This document shows positions 14,420-18,074 of a stretch of DNA of 18,074 nucleotides, one piece after another. Position numbers and translations under genes: made by a program. Origin of the DNA: DATBVX01 sp035263105 (lineage in GTDB: Bacteria; Pseudomonadota; Gammaproteobacteria; Steroidobacterales; Steroidobacteraceae). The notes under the pieces were generated by a model. The model was not told where the DNA came from, made no database searches, and worked only from the letters and a program-made list of their open reading frames with translations. Position 1 is the first letter of the stretch; each line of letters begins with the position of its first letter. The stretch is from the NCBI GenBank assembly GCA_035263105.1, contig DATFRO010000009.1, positions 1-18,074 of the forward strand. The letters run 5' to 3'.

Positions 14420-17400
14420 TCACCTGCTCTGCGGTGCGCGCACCGCCGGCTTTTTCTGCGGCCCGCCCAGCCGCCAGAAGACCTCCGGCTCGATCGTGAG
14501 CTGATAGGCGCCGTCCATCGCTTTCCAGGCGTCGAGAACCTGCTGCTTGACGACGCTCAGACGCTGGTCGACGAGTTGCTTGTCCTCGACTTCCGCGAGG
14601 TAGGAGAGGCGCAGCACCGAAGGCGCCTTGCGCAGCTCAGTGAGCAGCAACTCGATTCGCGGCCGCCACTGCTCGCGGATTTCGGTGGTGCCGGATTCGA
14701 ATACGGCGTCGGCCAGGTCGAGGCTCACGACGCGATAGATCGAGGCGCCGAAGTTCATCTTGAGCGCCTTGCCGCGCGTCGCGCGCTCCACGCGCAGCGG
14801 TTGCGTCGAAGCGCGATAGCCACTCGGGAGCGTGCGGTCGTCGAGCTTGAGGACGAAGTTGCTGCCGCGGCCTTCGAGCGGTGTGGTCGCGCAGGTGATG
14901 TGATATCGGCCGTAGGCGTCGGTCGTCGCCGCGAGGCCATTCGCCGTCACGAGACGAATGCCGGGCAGACCCTCTTCGCCCGGATCCTGGAAGCCGTTGC
15001 GATTGGCGTCGTTGAAGACCTTGCCGGTCACGTCCGTGCAATCGAAGGTCGGATCCGGCACCACGCGCACCGTCGCGGTGGCGTCGCCGGACAGAACGCC
15101 CCCGGTCGGTCCGTAGAACGCCTGCGCGTGATTGGTGAACTCGCCTTCGCCGACGCCCGCGCCGACCGCGAGCAGCATCAGGATCGTGTGCTGCTCGCCA
15201 CGGTCCATCGGCAGATCGGTCCACACGAGCTCGCGACCATTCACGGTGGGCTCGGCCGGCTTGTCGTCGATGCGTGCGGATCCCGGCACGTAGCGGAAGC
15301 CCGCCGGGAACGTGTCCACGAGCCGCACGTCCTGTAACAGCGGCAGCTCGCCGGTGTTGCGCACCGTGATCGTGTAGGGCACGAGCTGACCGCGCGTCAC
15401 GTCGAGGAGCGGTGTGGTCTTGGTCACCGCGAGCGCCGCGTCGAGCTGCGGATCGAGCGGAATGTGATTGTTGAAGATCTGGCTCGAGCCCGGCACGAAG
15501 CTGTCATCGAGCACCAGGTGCACGTAGTAGTTGGTGCCCGCACTGCGCAGCCGCACCGCAGGCGTTGGCGCGAACTCCGAGCCCTGCACCTCGCAGCGTT
15601 GCGCCGTGCCGGGGATCACATCCGCGGCGCTGCCCGGACAGTTGGGCACCGAAAAGCCCGCGGTGGTGGGACCTGACGTCGGCGGAATGAGCTGCGAGTA
15701 GCCCGCGACGTAGTTGGCCGAGGGTGCCGCAACGTCGATGAGGAAATCACCGCCATTGGGGCATGCCGGATCGGAGAAGTTGATGTCGAACCGGTAGTAA
15801 CCGCTCGCGAGCGTGACCTGGCCCTGTTGCGCCGGATCGTAGAAGCAGCTCTGCGGGAGCGGCGTGAGGCTGCCGGCCTGCAACATCCTGAGGACAGCGC
15901 CCGCGATCGGTCCGCGCGAAATCGTGTTGTAGACGACCCCGTTCGGCTCGATCGGCAGATTGAGATTCTGCAGGTTGCTGCCTGACGGCACGATGATGTC
16001 GGAGATGCGCTGCAAGTCATTGGTGAAGGCCGACTGCGCACGACCGAGCTTGGCGGTGTTGGCCCCGGCACCGGGCGCAAGGAATCGCAATTCGTAGCGA
16101 TCCGGCGTCTGGTAGTTCGGCACGATGCCGCTGATCTGGTAGACGCCGTTGACATCCGTCAGCACCGACTGCACGGGTTGATCGTTGCGGTAGAGCTGGG
16201 CCGTCCAGCCTTCGAGCCGGCGCTCGTTGACATCGATCACGCCGTTGAAATTGGCGTCGTGCCACGCGGTGCCGTTGAGGATGCCGACGCCTACGATGGC
16301 GCCGACGTCGATCGACACGCTCGCGGCCAGTGTCTGCACCGGATCGTTCCAGTAGACCGTCGCCGTGTTCGTGACCCGCGTGCCGAGCGCGAGGCCCGCG
16401 GTCAGCACCGCGCGGAAGCGCAGCAGCACCGATTGGCCCGGTTGCAGCGGACCGTTGCCGGTGGAGTAGTCGGCGGTCAGGAGCGATCCTGCGACCGTGA
16501 TGCCTGCGGCCGTGCCGTTCATCGTCCACGACCCAGGCACGAACGTGAGGTAGCCCGCCTGCGGTACCGCGATGTCGTCGCGGATCACGACCGCATAAGC
16601 CGGCACCGTGCCGCTGTTCGTGACGGTGACGGTGTACTCGAGCGTCGCGCCCGCGAGGGCCGGGCCACCGCCGACGACGCCGACCTCCTTCACGATCTTG
16701 AGCGTCTGCAGGTCGCCGACGACCACCACGGTCGGCTCGGGCCCGGTCGCGGGATTGCCGTCGCCGTCGGTGAGCAGGTTCGGCAATTCCGTGCTCGAGA
16801 CGGTGGCCTGGTTCGAAATCACCGTGCCGGGCGCGACGCCGTCGTTGACGCGCAGGTCGTATTGCACGACGGCCACCTGGCCGCCGCCCGACAGCGTGCC
16901 CGCACCAGGGCCGGGGAGCGGCGGGGTCAGGTTCGATGAGCTCACATCGATGCCCGCGACCATCGGCGACACGCCGCCGTCGGGTCGGCCCACGGGCTGG
17001 CCGTTCAGCGTCATCGAATCGGCGACGTACGTCGTGTTCGCAGGCACCGCGTCGCGCAGCATGGCGTGCGTGATCGGAGCCACACCGTTGTTGTGAATCC
17101 TGATCGTGTAGCGCAGCGTGTCGCCCGCGTCGACGAGGCCAGGCGACATGCGGTCGACCTGCAGCGCCACCGCCTTCTCGGCGTACAGCCGCTGCACGAC
17201 GGTGACCGTGTGCGCGTCCTGGTGGTCCACGATGCCCACGGTGCCGTCGGTCACCGTGCGCGTGAAGACGGTGCGGGTGGGATTCGCAGCGGTGTCGTTG
17301 TACCACTGGGTCGCACCGGCCACGTTGGTCAACGTGATGCCGTTCTGGGAACCGGCGTCGAGTTGCGTGCGATATGCGATCATCAGGCGTTCGTCCACGC

Positions 17401-18074
17401 CGATCATGGAAGCGATGCTCGCACCCAGCGTGTTGAGCGTGAGCTCACACGTGGCAGCGTTGTAGACGAGCGAATAGTCCGTCCCCTGGGCCAGCGGACC
17501 CTTACCCGGCACCGGCGTAACGCCGTCGGCCGCGAACACGCGCGCACTCAACACCTGCGGCGTGGCGTCGCACATCCCCGCGTTCGGGCCGTCGGGGAGC
17601 CGGTCGACCAGCGTCACGTCGACCGCGGTGGACACCCCGATGTTGTGCACGTCGAGGAGGAAGTCGCCCGGCTCGCTCAGGTTCATCGTCGCCGGGCCCG
17701 ACTTCGTGACCGTGAGCAGGGGTGCTGCGATGGTCAAGGGCGGCGTCACGCCTTTCTCACCCGGCAGGGGTTCGAAGAAGACCCCGTTGATAAGCCGGCC
17801 GAACTGCCAATTGGCTGTGTTGATAAACTGCTTTTCCGGCACGTTCACCGGCGTGTTGTTGAGCACAACCGTGATCTGGATGACGAACTGCCGCCCGGCG
17901 GTGACGATGGGAAAATTGTCGAAGGTGAGAAGCCCTCCGGCGTTGGAAAAACGGTGCGGAACCGGAGTGCCATCATCTACCCAGTTGATGGTGTGGCTTA
18001 TAAAGGTGAGATCGACGCCCGTGGCGTTGAGGTCGTCTGTGATCGTGATGTCGTGCAGGTCGTTCACCGACCCA
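14420..18074 (-). CDS. Large DUF11/SdrD_B-type surface protein with C-terminal OmpA-like domain (N-terminus outside window)
   Basis: At least 1217 residues are visible; the frame is open to the right edge, so the start and any signal peptide are missing. The GTG at 18067 is internal. Counting from that codon, DUF11-type beta-sandwich repeats lie at about 116-290, 297-450, 455-590 and 875-1003, with part of another at 1-110. They are marked by (V/I)TK-type openings, D-x-L-x-Y-T-I-x-(V/I)-x-N-x-G and (F/Y)VPGS(W/A). SdrD_B-like domains with calcium-type loops sit at 597-670 (DANFNGVID) and 1013-1075 (DANRNGFQDPGEEG). Residues 710-870 are a Cys-containing carboxypeptidase-regulatory-like region. 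Residues 1115-1185 match the OmpA fold (DAVFESGTTEIR, then LSVVKQQVLDAW) without its ligand residues. Such repeats build long stalks on cell surfaces. The stop is five bases before the barrel gene, its likely partner. Confidence 0.9.
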   Translation of the reverse strand, partial: GSVNDLHDITITDDLNATGVDLTFISHTINWVDDGTPVPHRFSNAGGLLTFDNFPIVTAGRQFVIQITVVLNNTPVNVPEKQFINTANWQFGRLINGVFFEPLPGEKGVTPPLTIAAPLLTVTKSGPATMNLSEPGDFLLDVHNIGVSTAVDVTLVDRLPDGPNAGMCDATPQVLSARVFAADGVTPVPGKGPLAQGTDYSLVYNAATCELTLNTLGASIASMIGVDERLMIAYRTQLDAGSQNGITLTNVAGATQWYNDTAANPTRTVFTRTVTDGTVGIVDHQDAHTVTVVQRLYAEKAVALQVDRMSPGLVDAGDTLRYTIRIHNNGVAPITHAMLRDAVPANTTYVADSMTLNGQPVGRPDGGVSPMVAGIDVSSSNLTPPLPGPGAGTLSGGGQVAVVQYDLRVNDGVAPGTVISNQATVSSTELPNLLTDGDGNPATGPEPTVVVVGDLQTLKIVKEVGVVGGGPALAGATLEYTVTVTNSGTVPAYAVVIRDDIAVPQAGYLTFVPGSWTMNGTAAGITVAGSLLTADYSTGNGPLQPGQSVLLRFRAVLTAGLALGTRVTNTATVYWNDPVQTLAASVSIDVGAIVGVGILNGTAWHDANFNGVIDVNERRLEGWTAQLYRNDQPVQSVLTDVNGVYQISGIVPNYQTPDRYELRFLAPGAGANTAKLGRAQSAFTNDLQRISDIIVPSGSNLQNLNLPIEPNGVVYNTISRGPIAGAVLRMLQAGSLTPLPQSCFYDPAQQGQVTLASGYYRFDINFSDPACPNGGDFLIDVAAPSANYVAGYSQLIPPTSGPTTAGFSVPNCPGSAADVIPGTAQRCEVQGSEFAPTPAVRLRSAGTNYYVHLVLDDSFVPGSSQIFNNHIPLDPQLDAALAVTKTTPLLDVTRGQLVPYTITVRNTGELPLLQDVRLVDTFPAGFRYVPGSARIDDKPAEPTVNGRELVWTDLPMDRGEQHTILMLLAVGAGVGEGEFTNHAQAFYGPTGGVLSGDATATVRVVPDPTFDCTDVTGKVFNDANRNGFQDPGEEGLPGIRLVTANGLAATTDAYGRYHITCATTPLEGRGSNFVLKLDDRTLPSGYRASTQPLRVERATRGKALKMNFGASIYRVVSLDLADAVFESGTTEIREQWRPRIELLLTELRKAPSVLRLSYLAEVEDKQLVDQRLSVVKQQVLDAWKAMDGAYQLTIEPEVFWRLGGPQKKPAVRAPQSR
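14421..14425 (-). promoter_or_regulatory. Ribosome-binding site that sets the barrel-gene start
   Basis: AGGTG lies on the minus strand six bases before ATG 14414. It overlaps the TGA stop (14422-14420) of the upstream gene, so ribosomes finishing that gene are well placed to start here. It favours ATG 14414 over GTG 14423. Confidence 0.6.
14513..14725 (-). other. Decayed OmpA-like domain at the C-terminus of the DUF11 protein
   Basis: The encoded segment runs DLADAVFESGTTEIR, a helix with RIELLLTELRKAPSVLRL, then a strand and QRLSVVKQQVLDAW. This follows the order of the first OmpA-like domain in the next gene (IHFESGVAEI, helix, RLHLVGHADD, LSRERAGEVAEFL). The Asp of GHxD and the Arg of LSxxRA are replaced here, and the final NRRVE signature is absent. 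Confidence 0.6.

Noticed and set aside
9078..15337. Long plus-strand open frames opposite the barrel and DUF11 genes (for example 10383-11579 and 11655-12914)
   Set aside because: They are antisense shadows produced by high GC codon use. They show Arg/Val/Ala/His-rich composition with no domain, signal or ribosome-binding site, while the minus-strand frames have clear domains.

Overview
The window is about 18 kb of high-GC (roughly two-thirds G+C by eye) chromosomal DNA from a Gram-negative bacterium. Long open frames on both strands, outer-membrane beta-barrel and OmpA-like proteins, an ECF sigma/anti-sigma pair, an S8 protease with an N-terminal export signal and a Rieske oxygenase of the quaternary-amine type all fit Pseudomonadota. 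A gammaproteobacterium of the Steroidobacterales/Nevskiales/Xanthomonadales kind is my best guess. That placement is inference from gene content, not from a marker gene.

Layout. Positions 1-56 hold the first codons of a probable minus-strand lipoprotein that runs off the left edge. It diverges from a small protein with a peptidoglycan-binding-like fold (174-659). A complete tRNA-Pro(CGG) lies on the minus strand (705-781). A secreted, strongly charged protein built from two near-copies of a 70-residue unit (953-1546) follows and ends in a clear intrinsic terminator. Next come a CrtI/PYROXD2-like FAD oxidoreductase (1701-3329) and a Rieske non-heme iron oxygenase alpha subunit (3383-4597), probably one transcription unit. 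They converge, with a 2-base gap, on an anti-sigma/ECF sigma pair (4600-5853, minus). Divergent from the sigma gene is a subtilisin-like protease (5953-7344), followed by a secreted low-complexity Gly/Ala/Ser protein with an LEA-like segment (7440-8273) and a hairpin terminator.

The right half (8467-18074, all minus strand) is a tightly packed operon, transcribed right to left. It begins with a very large DUF11/SdrD_B-type surface protein whose start lies outside the window. Next is a 1760-residue protein with three tandem OmpA-like domains and a very long C-terminal beta-barrel. Last is a 222-residue inner-membrane-type protein of unknown function. The spacings (5 bases between genes one and two, a 4-base overlap between two and three) argue for coupled translation.

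The large surface protein ends in a decayed OmpA-like domain resembling those at the start of its partner. The two may therefore meet in the periplasm, with the barrel anchoring or passing the repeat-built stalk across the outer membrane. This surface module is the most interesting system here; the mechanism is inference. No insertion sequence, CRISPR array, phage gene or rRNA was seen.
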